A DNA stretch of 64,000 bases from Callorhinus ursinus (taxonomy: Eukaryota; Chordata; Mammalia; Carnivora; Otariidae), in assembly GCF_003265705.1 (NCBI RefSeq), contig NW_020312895.1, forward strand, positions 855,602 to 919,601, in the 5' to 3' direction. The notes beneath the pieces were generated by a model that was given only the letters and a program-made list of their open reading frames with translations, was not told the origin of the DNA and made no database searches. A program made the translations under genes and the position numbers. Below are positions 36,611 to 47,758 of this stretch, in pieces (the stretch's first letter is position 1; each line of letters starts with the position of its first letter).

Positions 36611-39600
36611 TAGGCCAGGCCACGTTTCAAAGGGCAGACAGAAGAGCCCTGTCACTTGTGGAAAAAAATCTCATTTCACGGCGGAAAGCTTGGGAAGCCA
36701 TCAGGAAGTTCTGGCGCTGGCGGCTCAGGAAGGACAGTGCTCCACGTTCTCTGCTCCAGTTTAATCCGCAGAACGTGCCCCAGGTGCTCAACTGTGCGGC
36801 ACAGAGGTGCAAGCGCTCCCACGGGAGGACAGGTCCCCAGGTGCATGCAGGGGCCCCGGCACCGCCTGCCCCCCAGCCTCCTGGCCTAACACTCTTTGTT
36901 AATCACGGATGAAAAGCAAAATATTCATGAATTGCACAAAAAAACATTAAGCTTATTATTTGTAATAAAACCCAGAGGGCCTGCGGGCTGTGCTTTATTG
37001 ACACTGAGGATCTCATCGTCCGACGTCTCAGACAGGAGTCCTTTCCAGGTGAGCCCAGGCTGGGGTCAGTGTCCACACAGGTGCCACATCCTGCACGAGG
37101 CGCTCCGTGGCGCTCACAGTCCATACTGCTGGGGGACCAAACACTTGGGAAGAGTTTGCACACTGCAGACAGAATTTGTCTCTCGGGTTTCTGTAAACTA
37201 AGTTTTTATTTGGGAATAATCTTAGATTTACAGAAAAGTTGCCCATGTAGTGCTGGGGGCCTCTGGGTTTTAGCCTGGGCTTCCGGCCACCAGCGCCGGG
37301 GGGACGGGGACGCCAGGCTGCTGGGGTCTGACGCCACGGGGAGATGAAGCTGGAACCAGGCAGGCTCCCCTCTCAGGAGCCCCCTAGCTGTCTCCCCGCA
37401 TCCCCACACAGCACGGCGGACAATGCTCCCCGAGGTTCCCAACGCTGTGAATGGGGCACTGTTGGTGGCAGCGTCCATTCAAAGGGCCGGCGTGGCATTG
37501 TCCTCCCAATCGGCAGAGCAGAATGCAGTCTGCTGGTGGCTGCCAAAAGGTTAGCCGCCCCGATGAAAGGACAGCCCGTTATTCACCGCTCCTACAGAGC
37601 TGTCCTTTGTGCTGGGCGGCCCAGCCCTGCACGGTGGAGGTCCGGATCTGCGGCTGGCTGAGCTCCCCACAGAAGCGATTCATGGGAATGCAAAGTCGCA
37701 AAAGAGGGCCCCGAAACCCAGAGGCTGCTTTCCCGAAGGCCATGGAGGAGCGACAGTGGGGCCATGACACGTTGTAATGGCAAACCCCACCGACAACCTG
37801 ACTATAGTCACCAAGACCAGACTGTTCAGGGCTCTGTCCTGGCCCCAGACTCCGCGGGGGGTCCCGGCAAGCGGGGGCAGCCCACACAGAACCCGTCAGG
37901 CCGCGAGACCCACGCAGGCTGCGGCTTGGAGCAGCTCCTGGCTCCCGGGACATGGGCTCGCTGTCCCACCCACAGCACCCCAGCCAGGCAGCTCAGCATG
38001 GGGAGCCAGCCCACGGCCCCCTCGAGGTGAGCCCTCCCCAGAAGGGCCCTCCCTCGGACGTCCCTGTCTTCCTGGCCCCCTCCAGCTGGACGGCCAGGCC
38101 AGCGCCCACCCGAGGGTTTCAACCTGCACAGACGTGGCGCTGAGACGGCCTGCACGTTGGGGGTGAGACACCCACGGACGTGGGTGAGAACAGGAGTGGG
38201 GGGAGCCCCGCCACGGGCGGCCACGGGCCGGCATGCTGGGATGCAGCACCAGGACCCACCCAGCGTGCCCAGACCTCAGGCTGGCTCAGGCCTCCCTCTA
38301 CACCCCTCCAGTACCCAGGCATCAGTCCCACCTCTGAGCCCCGTTCAGCCCGGGGCCTGGGAGGCCAGGGGAGGCCCCCGAAGAGCAGCTGCACAGAACC
38401 TGTTCTGGGCTGAGGTCCAAGGCCCTCAGTGTGCAGGAGCAACAGATGCAACCAGACCCGCATCTCACATTCACGGTTCCTCCACGTGGACCTGGCAGGA
38501 GGCAGCGGGAGCCCTGGAGGTAAACTGATGGCCACTGTCCCACACCGGACAGCACAAGGATGAAAGCCAACTTCCTGTCCAGAGCGCGTCCCTACTGAGC
38601 CCCGTAAGCAATCCAGAAGGATCGTGCATGGGGTGGATGAGGCCCCATGCAGGCCGGGGCCAGGGGCTGAGCTTGGGGCAGGGTGGAGCGGTGCTGGGTG
38701 CAGGCGGGAGGGGTCAAAGGTCAGAGTCTAAGTCCTTGGCACATTTCCACAGATGCCCAACTCCGTGCCCTGGCACAGGGGCAGAGGTAGGGTGGGGTAG
38801 GGCCCCCGGGGAAAATTTGAGATTGCCTGGGCAGAAACAGGGAGACCCCATCCGGTAGTGATAGCTCTCTCAGGGCCAAGTGGGTTGCTGATGTCCCTCA
38901 GGCCATGCAAGCTGGCAGGGGAAGACTTGATCTGAGGACCAGGTGGAACCAGACAGCCCCATGGACTTGGGCAGTGAGGCTCTGACTAAGCAAAGGTTCA
39001 TCCGCAAACCAAGAGGGATGCTGGTCCAGGACCAAACATACCCCGTTGTTAATCATGGTATGAGGCGCTGCCTTTCTTTCCCAGATGCCCACCAGCCCTG
39101 ACCCTGGAGAAGGTCACACAGCATGGTCACGGATGGGTGGCGGACCCCGTGGGGTCCAGAGTAGGAGGTCCTGAACACCAGCCAAGAGGGAGCTCGAGGA
39201 GCAGAGGAGTGAGGACAGGCTGGCTGGAGCCTGGGCAGGAGGGGCACAAGACCACCGGGACCCCTGCCCCCAGGCCCTGGGCTGCAGAGAGACAGAGCCA
39301 GGAGAGCTGAGCTCGCACGCCCATGGCCACTCCCAGGTTCCACGACCCCGAGCCCAGCGGCGCCATGGGAAGGCTCGCCTGTGGCCAGCAGAACATGCGC
39401 ACCGGCGTCTCCGAGCCCTCGGCTGAAACACTGACGCTTCAGTGGACGTCTCCGTACGCTGGCCTGGCTTCCCCGCAACATGGGAGGGAGTCAGGCCCCC
39501 ACCTTCGGGTCTGTCCAGCAAAGGCTGCTCGAGCCTTGGGACCGGGGCTGGGATTTGGGGCAACATTTGCAAATTTTGTGTTTTAGCCAATAGCAAAACA

Positions 39601-39684
39601 GACGTGGACACGTGGCTTAAGAGAGAGAGAGCCCTGACCTTGGAGGAGGTGGGGCGGGAGGGGCCGCACGTGCAGCACACCCAC

Positions 39685-39804
39685 CTGTCGAGCACGTAGC
39701 CCAGGGCCTTGTGCCGGATCCCCGAGTACACCGAAGGGCTTGTCTCCCAGGCCACCAGATTGGAAGCGTCATGAAAAAGATGGATGTTGACCAAGTCAAA
39801 GGCA
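39685..39804 (-). CDS. INPP5A: INPP5A internal exon (VNIHLFHDASNLVAWE)
   Basis: This 120-bp exon opens with a single T that completes a cysteine codon, encodes 39 residues including AFDLVNIHLFHDASN, LVAWETSPSVYSG and IRHKALGYVLD, and ends with AG in phase 2. The acceptor is tgtccctgcag, and the donor is gtgggt. The NIHLFHDASN and SxYSGIRxKAL segments are conserved 5-phosphatase strands that help form the active-site cleft. The final AG is completed by the A at 28397 to give arginine. The two neighbouring introns differ greatly in length: 1.55 kb upstream and 11.3 kb downstream. Confidence 0.97.
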
Positions 39805-40084
39805 CTGCAGGGACAGAAGGAGACATGGTGACGAGCGTTGGCGCTGCGGGGCGCCCGGCGTGGCCCGGGGCGAGGGGGGCCAGGGCCCGAGGGTCACAAT
39901 GGGCAGCGCCGCCTGCGTCCACTCCCGTTCTCCTCGGCTGCTCCAGGCCCAGCCAGAGCATATCCCCTGCCCGGCCAGAGGGGGGCACAGGCGACCGCAG
40001 GGGTCAGTCCTTAAACGAGTCCGGCCAACTGAGAAGGGCTGTTTCCTGCCAAAGAAAGAGATGTGACCTGACTGCAGAAACTCT

Positions 40085-40205
40085 CCTCATCCAGGAGCAG
40101 GAAGAGGAAGGAGGAGGAGAGCAGGAGGGAGGGAGGAGGGAAGCAGGCAGGAGGGGTGGGGGCACGACGGAGAAGGGGGAGGGGGGAGGGGAAAGACAGG
40201 AAGCA
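40085..40205. repeat. Purine-rich (GGA/GGGA) mirror-like tract
   Basis: About 120 bp of almost pure G and A on the plus strand (gaggaggagagcaggaggga and similar). In the INPP5A transcript it is a CU-rich polypyrimidine tract about 280 bp upstream of the acceptor of exon 39685-39804. Confidence 0.85.
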
Positions 40206-40219
40206 GCAGGAGCGCACAG

Positions 40220-40700
40220 CAGACCCTGGGGCCCGGACCCCGGCACGGGCAGCCGCTGGTGTGGCCCGATGCCTCCCGGAGCCCATCGGCTGCTCCCCGT
40301 GGGGCCGTGACACCAGAGGAGGGGCACGAGGCGGTTCCTTCCACTCGGGAGAAGCCCCCAAGCTCACAGCCCCTCGGGGAGGCCCCGCGGCGGGGAGCCC
40401 GCTCGGCAGGGACGCGCGAGGTGAGGGCAGAGGTCGGCCGCAGCCTCCCCACCCCACGGAGAGCTCCCGGGCATCGCCGCGGATGCGCCGCCTCACAAGG
40501 TCAGTGTGCGGCACGAGCATGCCACCGTCGTCACAGTGCCAGGACGCGAGGCCGAGGACCCTGCGGAACGCGTGTGCCAAGCTCACAACCATCTCCTGGG
40601 CGGCAGGGGGGCAGTGGAGGCAAGTCCTCTCAGCCACACGGCCGCCCGAGGACCCCTCCCTGGCGCCCACGTTGTGCTGTGGTGGCCAGCGAGGCCTGAG
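40220..40700. promoter_or_regulatory. Intragenic CpG-island-like segment
   Basis: CpG dinucleotides are frequent (for example gcggcggggagcccgctcgg-like words near 40387 and gggcatcgccgcggatgcg near 40470), in contrast to the usual CpG depletion of introns. It could be an intragenic CpG island or simply a GC-rich subtelomeric stretch. No promoter motif or exon start is identified. Confidence 0.4.
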
Positions 40701-41359
40701 CGCCGGCAAAGGGCTGGATTCTGTCGGAGAGTCTGCGGCTCCTCCCTGCTGCCCCCGCAGAGCTGCCTGAAGGCCACAGGGAGGGCGCTGTGCCAACCGC
40801 AGGGGTGGCTGAGGGCCTGCCCAGGATGGGACACCTGGCAGGCACTCACTCAGTGCCCCCACCGCTGGCCGGACGTGCTTTCAGCTGACAGAAGGCCTTC
40901 CCACGGCCACTGACGGGACACACGTGGCTCTAGGACCCTAAGCCCCGTGGTCCCAGGGAGCTCGGGGGAGGAGAGCAGGTGTGAGCATGTGACTCCACTG
41001 AGGCAGCAAGGGCCGCCCCAGACGGAGAGCCAGCCCACAGGCAGGCCAGGCCCGAGGGTCGACTTGGGGAGTGTCTGCCAGCCCTGTGCTCGGTGCCCAC
41101 TGGGGCTGACCGTGGCCTGCAGAGGGCTGCCTGGGCGGCACTTGGACGCCTGTGTCCACGGGAGGAGGCGGTGGGGCCTGCATTGTGCCCAAGCTGGGAA
41201 CCCAGGCAACAGGACTGTGTCACACGGAGTCTCCGAAAACAAAGCGGGCCGAAGACTGGTGGGCAGCTTGTGACTGGACGTGCGGCCACACCACACAAAA
41301 GGCAGGGAAAATGTTCCGAAGTTTACGAAGTGAGGTGACAGTCGCCACGGTAAACGTAC

Positions 41360-41412
41360 CAGTCTGCGACGCACCACCTTGTCCGAACGAAGCCTTTTCT
41401 CGACCATTTGCA
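41360..41412 (-). CDS. INPP5A: INPP5A short internal exon (CKWSRKGFVRTRWCVAD)
   Basis: This 53-bp exon encodes CKWSRKGFVRTRWCVAD plus two bases (TG), so it starts in phase 0 and ends in phase 2. The acceptor is gtgtttttcag, and the donor is a strong gtacgt. The missing third base of the last codon comes from the exon at 39804 and restores cysteine. The residues correspond to the basic, tryptophan-rich strand of INPP5A that precedes the NIHLFHDASN segment. Two valines replace the isoleucines I recall in human. Because the correct frame is open over only a short stretch, the exon is easy to miss; it was found by looking for the segment needed to connect the flanking exons. Confidence 0.95.
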
Positions 41413-42884
41413 CTGAAAAACACAACAGGTTGCACAAATGAGCCAGCTTAAAAGAGGAAGGGGACAGACACCCAAGACGTATTTTCAATCAGGAAAAGCA
41501 ACGTTCATCCTTCCGCTGAAGGCCTTCTGCTTACAACCCAAGCGTGTGCCTCGTAAGCGTCCTACACGAAGCTCGCCAGGGCGCCTCACGCTCAGCACAC
41601 GGGAAAGGTAGGGAACGACACGGTCAGCGTTACCTTCTGGGCGAGGACGCCCCAGCTGAGCAGAGGATGGCCTGCACGCGCCCACCAAGGCCCTGCCTGG
41701 AGCTGCCCACTAGCGGAGGCACACTGGCCCCTGGCGGACGAGAGCCTGTCAGCAGAGGAGGGCGTCGGACCAAAGAAACCCAGTCTTTATTTCTGCTACG
41801 CTTGCCCTAAGAACAGCCTGTGTTCCAGAAGCTGGGAGAAGGGTCCCTGACTTCCCACACTCCTGTCTCGCTGGTTGAAAGGGACATGAGGGGCAGGAAG
41901 CCACACCCGCACCCTTTCCAAGGCTGCTTCGCTAGCAGGGGAGAGACCCGCCGTGCTGACATGTCCCTCGTCCAGCGCAGGTGACCGGCTTGTCCAGCGT
42001 GCTCATGCCAGCAGGGAAGTGGGTGCCGCACTGTGTCACGCTGCCCCACACACGAGCCACGCCCAGCAGGGCCATCAGGCACGGCAGATGGTCTGTGGTG
42101 TCTGGATTCATTCCATTTCGATAGCCACGCTGGACGGGGTAGCTCACAGCCCAGGCAGTGGGAGTGGGGCTCCTGCTCACATGCCCTGCGAGCCCCAGGA
42201 GGCACTGGGGAGACCTCCCTGAACCCCCAGTTTCCAAACACTTCAGAAAGCTGGACGGGCATGTGCAATCCCCCCCGAGCCCCGGGGGCACGTCCCTCTG
42301 CTGTGCCGGCAGGACGGGAGGAAGGCCGCGGTGACACACGTGTCCTCAGGGGCCTGGGCTCACAGTGCCCGTGGTAACCATGTGGATCCAGGGTGGAGCG
42401 CTGACAGAGTCCAGAATCACAGGGGCTCTAGACACTTAATGCGAATAATTCAGCAGCTAAAACCCCTGCTTGACGCCCCCCCCACCCCGTTGTTTCCCTT
42501 GTGACCAGCTTCACAAGGTGTTCGGCTTGGTTCCTATGGTGACACCCTGCCGGGGGAGGTGCTGTCTTCGAGGTTACCACCAGGTGCAAACGTCGCAGCT
42601 CTGGAGTCTCCCGCTACCAAGTGTCCACCACGCACCCGCCCCCTGCCGCCGCTGCCGCCAAGCTCACCAGGCTGAGCCAAACGCCCACTGGCCCTGACCT
42701 GGGTTTTCTCTTGTTTCACACACAGTCGCTGACGCTCTGCTCTCCCCACGCACCCACAGGACCCGCTTCCACAAGAGCAGCGTGGCCGGGACAGATGCTC
42801 AACGTGAGACCCCACGCCCCAGCCCAGTGCCAAGCCATGCTGCCGAGACCCAAGCTGAATTTAACCCGACCACCTCGGATCTTA

Positions 42885-43330
42885 CGTCCATTAAAATTGG
42901 AAGGCATTTGTGAATTTAATATAATTAACCAAAAATTAATGATTGTTCTCGATTGTCAATTACGTGTTAAGTAAGGTCTCTCTGCAAATGGACACTGCAC
43001 ACCACGTACCTTCAGTAACTGTGCATGTATCTTTCTTTAGACATTGAAACTGTCCACAGTAATGGGGCATTTTTAACATTATTAATAGAATACGTACACA
43101 AAACATGAGATAATGTGTTACTTTTTTATATAATATAGACTTGTAATAACTGTAATTTTAGGATTCTAACGATTTAAGATTTTTAACTACATTGCAAATA
43201 AATCTCAAAAAAGCTTAACAGTATAACATTATCACAATCAAGTATTTTAACTAAACATCTGTAGAAAATACGTTACTTTTGAAGTTCATCATTATAATCA
43301 CAAACGTGTTTAGGCTGCACTTCCAAGTTA
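42885..43330. promoter_or_regulatory. AT-rich candidate non-coding element
   Basis: About 450 bp of low-GC sequence with many TAAT/ATTA words (tttaatataattaacc, aaattaatgattg). No L1 or SINE signature is seen. It could be a regulatory element or an unrecognised old repeat. Confidence 0.35.
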
Positions 43331-44045
43331 ATTCCCAGGGTGAAAAAGTGGGGCTAGAGCCTGGGACATCCTGACATGTGGGAGCCTGGGCTCCACAAGG
43401 GACCACGTGTCCTTGGGCGCCACTGGGCTGCACTGGGGGTCCTCCCGGAAACCTCCTTCCTCACCCCTGGTGTGCCCCCCATCCTCTACCCGAGGGCTGG
43501 GCAGGTGGTCATGACAAGCACGCCAGACTCAGGGTGCAGCACCAGGGCTGAACACGGTCACCTGCCCGAGACCACCGGCTCCTTGCAGAAGGAACTAGAA
43601 CTGGAATTTCCCTCAGCCCCTTGTGGGGACTGTCCCTTCCCTACTGTGGCTGAGCCCTGACCCAGGGACGCTCACCTGGGCCACACTGGGGCAGGGCAGG
43701 GCCAGGAACACACCCCAATCATCAGAAGGGCAAGTGCCTGCCCAGTGAGGCTTCCCTGCATGACATCCTAGTGGAAACGCACACGCATGCACACGCCCAC
43801 ACGCCCACAGCTGTCCTGCACCCAGGAGGGATGGAGATCGGAACCGGTGCCTCCGTCACAGGCTGGGGGCTCCCTTGAAAGTCGGCTGATCTGTTTCATT
43901 CCATCCACGTGCAGAAACTTTCTGATCACCAGGCACCTTCCGAAACCTCCCTGCGGGTGACCACGTACGGGCAGCAGTGGCCAGGTGCCCACCCTGCTTG
44001 CAGAGAGGCTATCGCCAGGGAATGAAACCACGTCACACTGGGCTC

Positions 44046-44060
44046 GGGGGGGGGGGGGGG
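44046..44060. repeat. G15 homopolymer
   Basis: Fifteen consecutive G bases on the plus strand. Length in this run is prone to sequencing error and to polymorphism. Confidence 0.9.
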
Positions 44061-44224
44061 CTGTGCCACATCGCTCACCTTGCAATATTAAGTCCCTGCT
44101 CAGACCCCCTGTTAATAGGATTCCTTTAGCCAGCAGATGGATGGTGAATGCAGGATGGTTCATCCACTAAAGGACAGCATAAATCAGCACGGAGAAAAGG
44201 GAGGCTGTGGGGAGGTTATCCACA

Positions 44225-44620
44225 CGCAGCCTTGCCCGTGAAAGGCCCGCTTTGGAGCATTAGTGAAATTAATCCATCTTTCATAAGAGCTTGGAGCAGT
44301 CCCTGTGATCTATGGTAACAACCAATTTCTCACTACGGGCAAGAGGAAAAAAATGCCTTGGCCCTGATCGACTACACAAATCTGCTTTTTAAAAATGGTC
44401 TCACATTATCTGGAGTGCTGCTCCCAGAGGCAGCATTTGAAATTCATGCCGAGCCAAAAGCACCCATAAATCAGCGGAGAAAGTTTTGTTAGTTTTATAT
44501 GCAGTGAGTTGTAATTATTTGGAATTGCATTATGCCTCCATCATGGTAATTACATTTAGATTATCCTTAAGTGAGGGTAATAAAAGAAGAGAAATCGGGC
44601 TTAGACTAATTCCCTCCCCC
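44225..44620. promoter_or_regulatory. Strong candidate conserved non-coding element (enhancer-like)
   Basis: An AT-rich block with dense homeodomain-like words: gtgaaattaatccatc, ggtaacaaccaatt, gttgtaattatttgg and ggtaattacatttag. There are no simple repeats, no transposon tail and no frame resembling a protein. Of all the AT-rich blocks in the window, this one looks most like a vertebrate developmental enhancer. That judgement rests on composition and motifs and not on an alignment. Confidence 0.42.
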
Positions 44621-47600
44621 AAAACGTGTTCAAATAAAGCTAAAGGATTGGCTCAGAGGCCCAAGAGCAGGGCCGGCGCCAGGCGGGCACGTGCCCGACC
44701 GCTCTGCCCACATCGCACCCCCGGGGCCCTACCCGGCCGCGGACTCAGGGAACACACAGACCTCTGCACACCTGAAAAACATTACCGATGGGATGCTCGA
44801 AGCATCAGGATTTTTGTTAAATAAGTTTTTCCTTCTGTTCATTAAGCCACGCTCACTTCTGCCACATCCACATGTCGACAGACCCCACGGACCAGACACA
44901 ACTTCTAACGCAACAATATCATGTCAAACTGAGTAAGGACGGCGGCCCCAGGAAGGCCAGTGCTGCTGCTCTGGGGGTCACCCGAGTCCCAGCAAAACAC
45001 ACTGCTCTCCGGTAGACAGACTGGGATCTGTCTTTCCTTTCCTTTCAGAAAACCTTTCCCTTGCCTGTGGATGGGACCGTGGTCACCCAGGACCCCCCGC
45101 ACCGCTCCCACGGGGGAGAGGCAGCCACTGGCTGTCAGCCACCCCCTCGGAGCCACCAGCACCTCACAGACACTGAGGCCCCTGGGGGCGTGTGCCCCCT
45201 GGGGGGTGTGCAGGATGTGGAACACCATAGCTGGAGCCCTAGACTTCGTCTGACCCCCGCAACGCCGACCCCAAGCCGCCTCACGCACACGGCCTGGGCC
45301 AGCAGAGGGAAGGGTCAGGATCCTGGGCCAGGCCGCAGGGCCCCACACGTGCCGTGGTCTAGGGAGCCAGTTTGCAGACGCCGGGCGCAGAAGACAGCCT
45401 GAGGGCTGGGGGGCAGGGAGCCCCTCAGAAGGAGGCCTGCTGTCCTGCAGGGACAGACTGAGCTTTGGGGGCTCAGCAGGCGTCTGACTCCTCTTGGGGC
45501 ATATCCTGCGTGGGGCACTGCTTTGCTCTCTCCTTCTTCTGGTGCCGGGGGGACGCGGCACCTGCCACGTAGGTCTCTTCTCTGCGAGCATCACAGCTCA
45601 TGGCCGACCGATTCCGGGGGCCTCCAGTGACCTGGGCTCCAAGGGCGAAGACGAGAGGACCCGTGGTGGGAGGAAGAGGGACCTGGGCAGTGAGCACCAC
45701 ACACAAGCTCCATCACAGATGGAGTGATCGGCGCGCGTCCTGCCCTCAGGGAGTGAGTGTGGGCCGCGCAGCAGGCACCAAGGCCCCCGCTGCACGGAGC
45801 TCCCCCTGAGCACGCAGAGCTGCTCAGCTCTTCTGCGTGGAGGCTGGGCACCGTGAGCCACTCGCTCTTCAGCAAGCGCCAGTTCACAGCCTTCGGGCGG
45901 CTGGATGTTGCCAACAGACGGCACTGCTGGGTTGTGGCACTGCTGCGGCCTCAGACATGCCCCCACCCCGCCCTCGTGTCATCACGCCCGTGGGCCCTCC
46001 AGAGTCCTGCCTCTCCCACAGGTGCATGGCCCCTCGTGTCCACCCCTCTGGGGCACACCCCAGCCAGCCACCAGGCGCAGGTGAGTGCCCTCCTGGGCTG
46101 GGACGTGCTCTGGGCTGAGGACGGAGGAGCCAGGCGACCCGGGGTCTCTGGCGCAATCACTCGGGCTGACGAGACAGAGCGGGAGAGGCAGCTGAGAGGA
46201 GCCTGGGGGCTTCTCAGCCACTGGGTGCCGCGGGACACCCCTCAGAGAAGACGCAGGGGTACCTGCTCCCAAACCTTCCTGAGTACCTGTTAGAGCTTGC
46301 TCTCCCCCTGCTGTGGAGTGCTTTCTCCAGCCCGCCGTCCCCACTAGGGCCCGTGGTCACTCTCAGTGGCCCCGCTCGGCTCTGAAGCTGACTCTGTGGC
46401 CCTCGGCATCTCCAAGGGGACAGCAGCCCTGGACGGATGTTCAGGGAGGACTGCCAGGATTCACTCTGCTGCTTCCAGAGCTTTCCGGCCACGCTGCAAT
46501 GTCAAGAGCAGCAGGGCACAGCAGGGGCTGGGGCAGCCAGGACAGAGGCCGGCCCCCTGACACTGCGTCCTTGGCTCAGGCACAAGCGAGGAGGAAGCTG
46601 CATCCATCCTTCATGGTGGCGGCCACAATTCCTTCACCCCGGGCTTGGGTCATAAACAAGTTAATATACTCGTGGCCTTGCTGAAAATCAGCTCCAAGTG
46701 CTGGTGGGCGTCTCCACGGACAGTGGGCAGTCCTCGGGCAGGGGGCACCTGGTGGGGCAATCCTTCTTGCGCTGAGCCAGCCTCCGCCGTGGCGGGGAGG
46801 TGGGCCTCACGGGAGCGTGAGGCACACCATCCCAATGCTTCAATCACAGACGCACCCTCCATCGTGACTTCACAGATGACGGAAGGGCACAGTGAGCGAC
46901 TCTGGGTCAACGCGTGAATCAGACAGGATTAGCAGGCTCCAAAATGCTGGCGGGCGTGTTTACTAGAACACCCGAATCTAAGATTATCTGTGCAGTGTAA
47001 TGACTGCATACAAATAATAAAACCACACAAAAAGGCACCAAAACCCACTGGAAATAGATCGGCACATCCTGGTTAACTGAGCGGTGGGTGGTTAAGGAGC
47101 CCCTGCTGTCCCTGAGCTTCTGAGCTCCGTGGTGCAGGCACCCCCAGACACGGGGAGGGGGCACCCTCAGCTCTGGTTTTCGGCTGTGCCTCTGGCTGGC
47201 TGCACCCCTGAGGCTCTATCTGTGAGATGCCAGAGGGCCCGCCCAGCCTTCCCAGGGAAGACACCCCCGCGCACCCCAGCATCGCTGGCCAGATCCACCT
47301 GCTCCAGTCTAACACTTGCTGGGGGGCCCCTGGCCTCTCCAGGCCTCACAACGAACTGACGATTATCTTCCTGCCTCTCGTGGGGAAGGTTACTCTGCCT
47401 GGAAATGATGTTAGAAAATGTGATTTGTGTAACGACAGACGATGCAGGTTCTCAGCCCCCACCAAACACCACCCAGATGGACCCACGTGGGCCTGAGAAC
47501 CCCCCAGAAAGACCGCCTACTGCAGCACGCCGGCAGCCAGGACGGGACCTCCTCCCTTGGAACACGAGGCCTTCAGCTCCTGTGTTCTTCCTCACTCCCA

Positions 47601-47654
47601 AGGCGCGTGCTCTGAGGGGTAAGTGTGCCGGGGGGGCCGGCGGCCGGGACGCAC

Positions 47655-47758
47655 CTCGGGGAAGTAGTCCTGCGGAAACTTCTCCTTCTCCAGCATGGGT
47701 GTGCTCTCCAGCGTGTCCGAGTAGATCTCTTTGCCGGTGACTTTTTTATACTTCTTGG
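47655..47758 (-). CDS. INPP5A: INPP5A internal exon (KKYKKVTGKEIYSDTLEST)
   Basis: This 104-bp exon begins with two bases that complete an alanine codon from the exon at 56848-56911, then encodes 34 residues from KKYKKVTGKEIYSDT through MLEKEKFPQDYFPE, ending in phase 0. The acceptor is ctcttttccag and the donor is gtgcgt, a less common but valid +3 G donor. The residues match INPP5A throughout. Compared with the human protein as I recall it, the Y-R-K-V-A stretch reads Y-K-K-V-T here; both changes are conservative. It sits next to a GC-rich, G-run-containing stretch at 47619-47650 just downstream of the donor. Confidence 0.97.

Larger units (their letters stand above)
28398..39684 (-). other. 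INPP5A: INPP5A intron, 11.3 kb, between exons 39685-39804 and 28313-28397
   Basis: No exon is recognised. The content is GC-rich unique-looking sequence with a T15 run (28830-28844), short 10-11-bp tandem words of the aggccacatg type at about 29785-29820, a MaLR-like relic at about 34535-34880, and AT-rich candidate regulatory blocks at 30340-30570, 32880-33270, 36365-36610 and 36890-36985. Confidence 0.9.
39805..41359 (-). other. INPP5A: INPP5A intron, 1.55 kb, CpG- and purine-rich
   Basis: The intron between exons 41360-41412 and 39685-39804 contains a purine-rich tract (40085-40205) and a CpG-rich segment (about 40220-40700). No mobile element is recognised. Confidence 0.92.
41413..47654 (-). 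other. INPP5A: INPP5A intron, 6.2 kb, between exons 47655-47758 and 41360-41412
   Basis: No exon or complete mobile element is recognised. AT-rich blocks at 42885-43330 and 44225-44620 stand out from the GC-rich background. A G15 homopolymer lies at 44046-44060. The remainder is unique-looking sequence. Confidence 0.9.
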
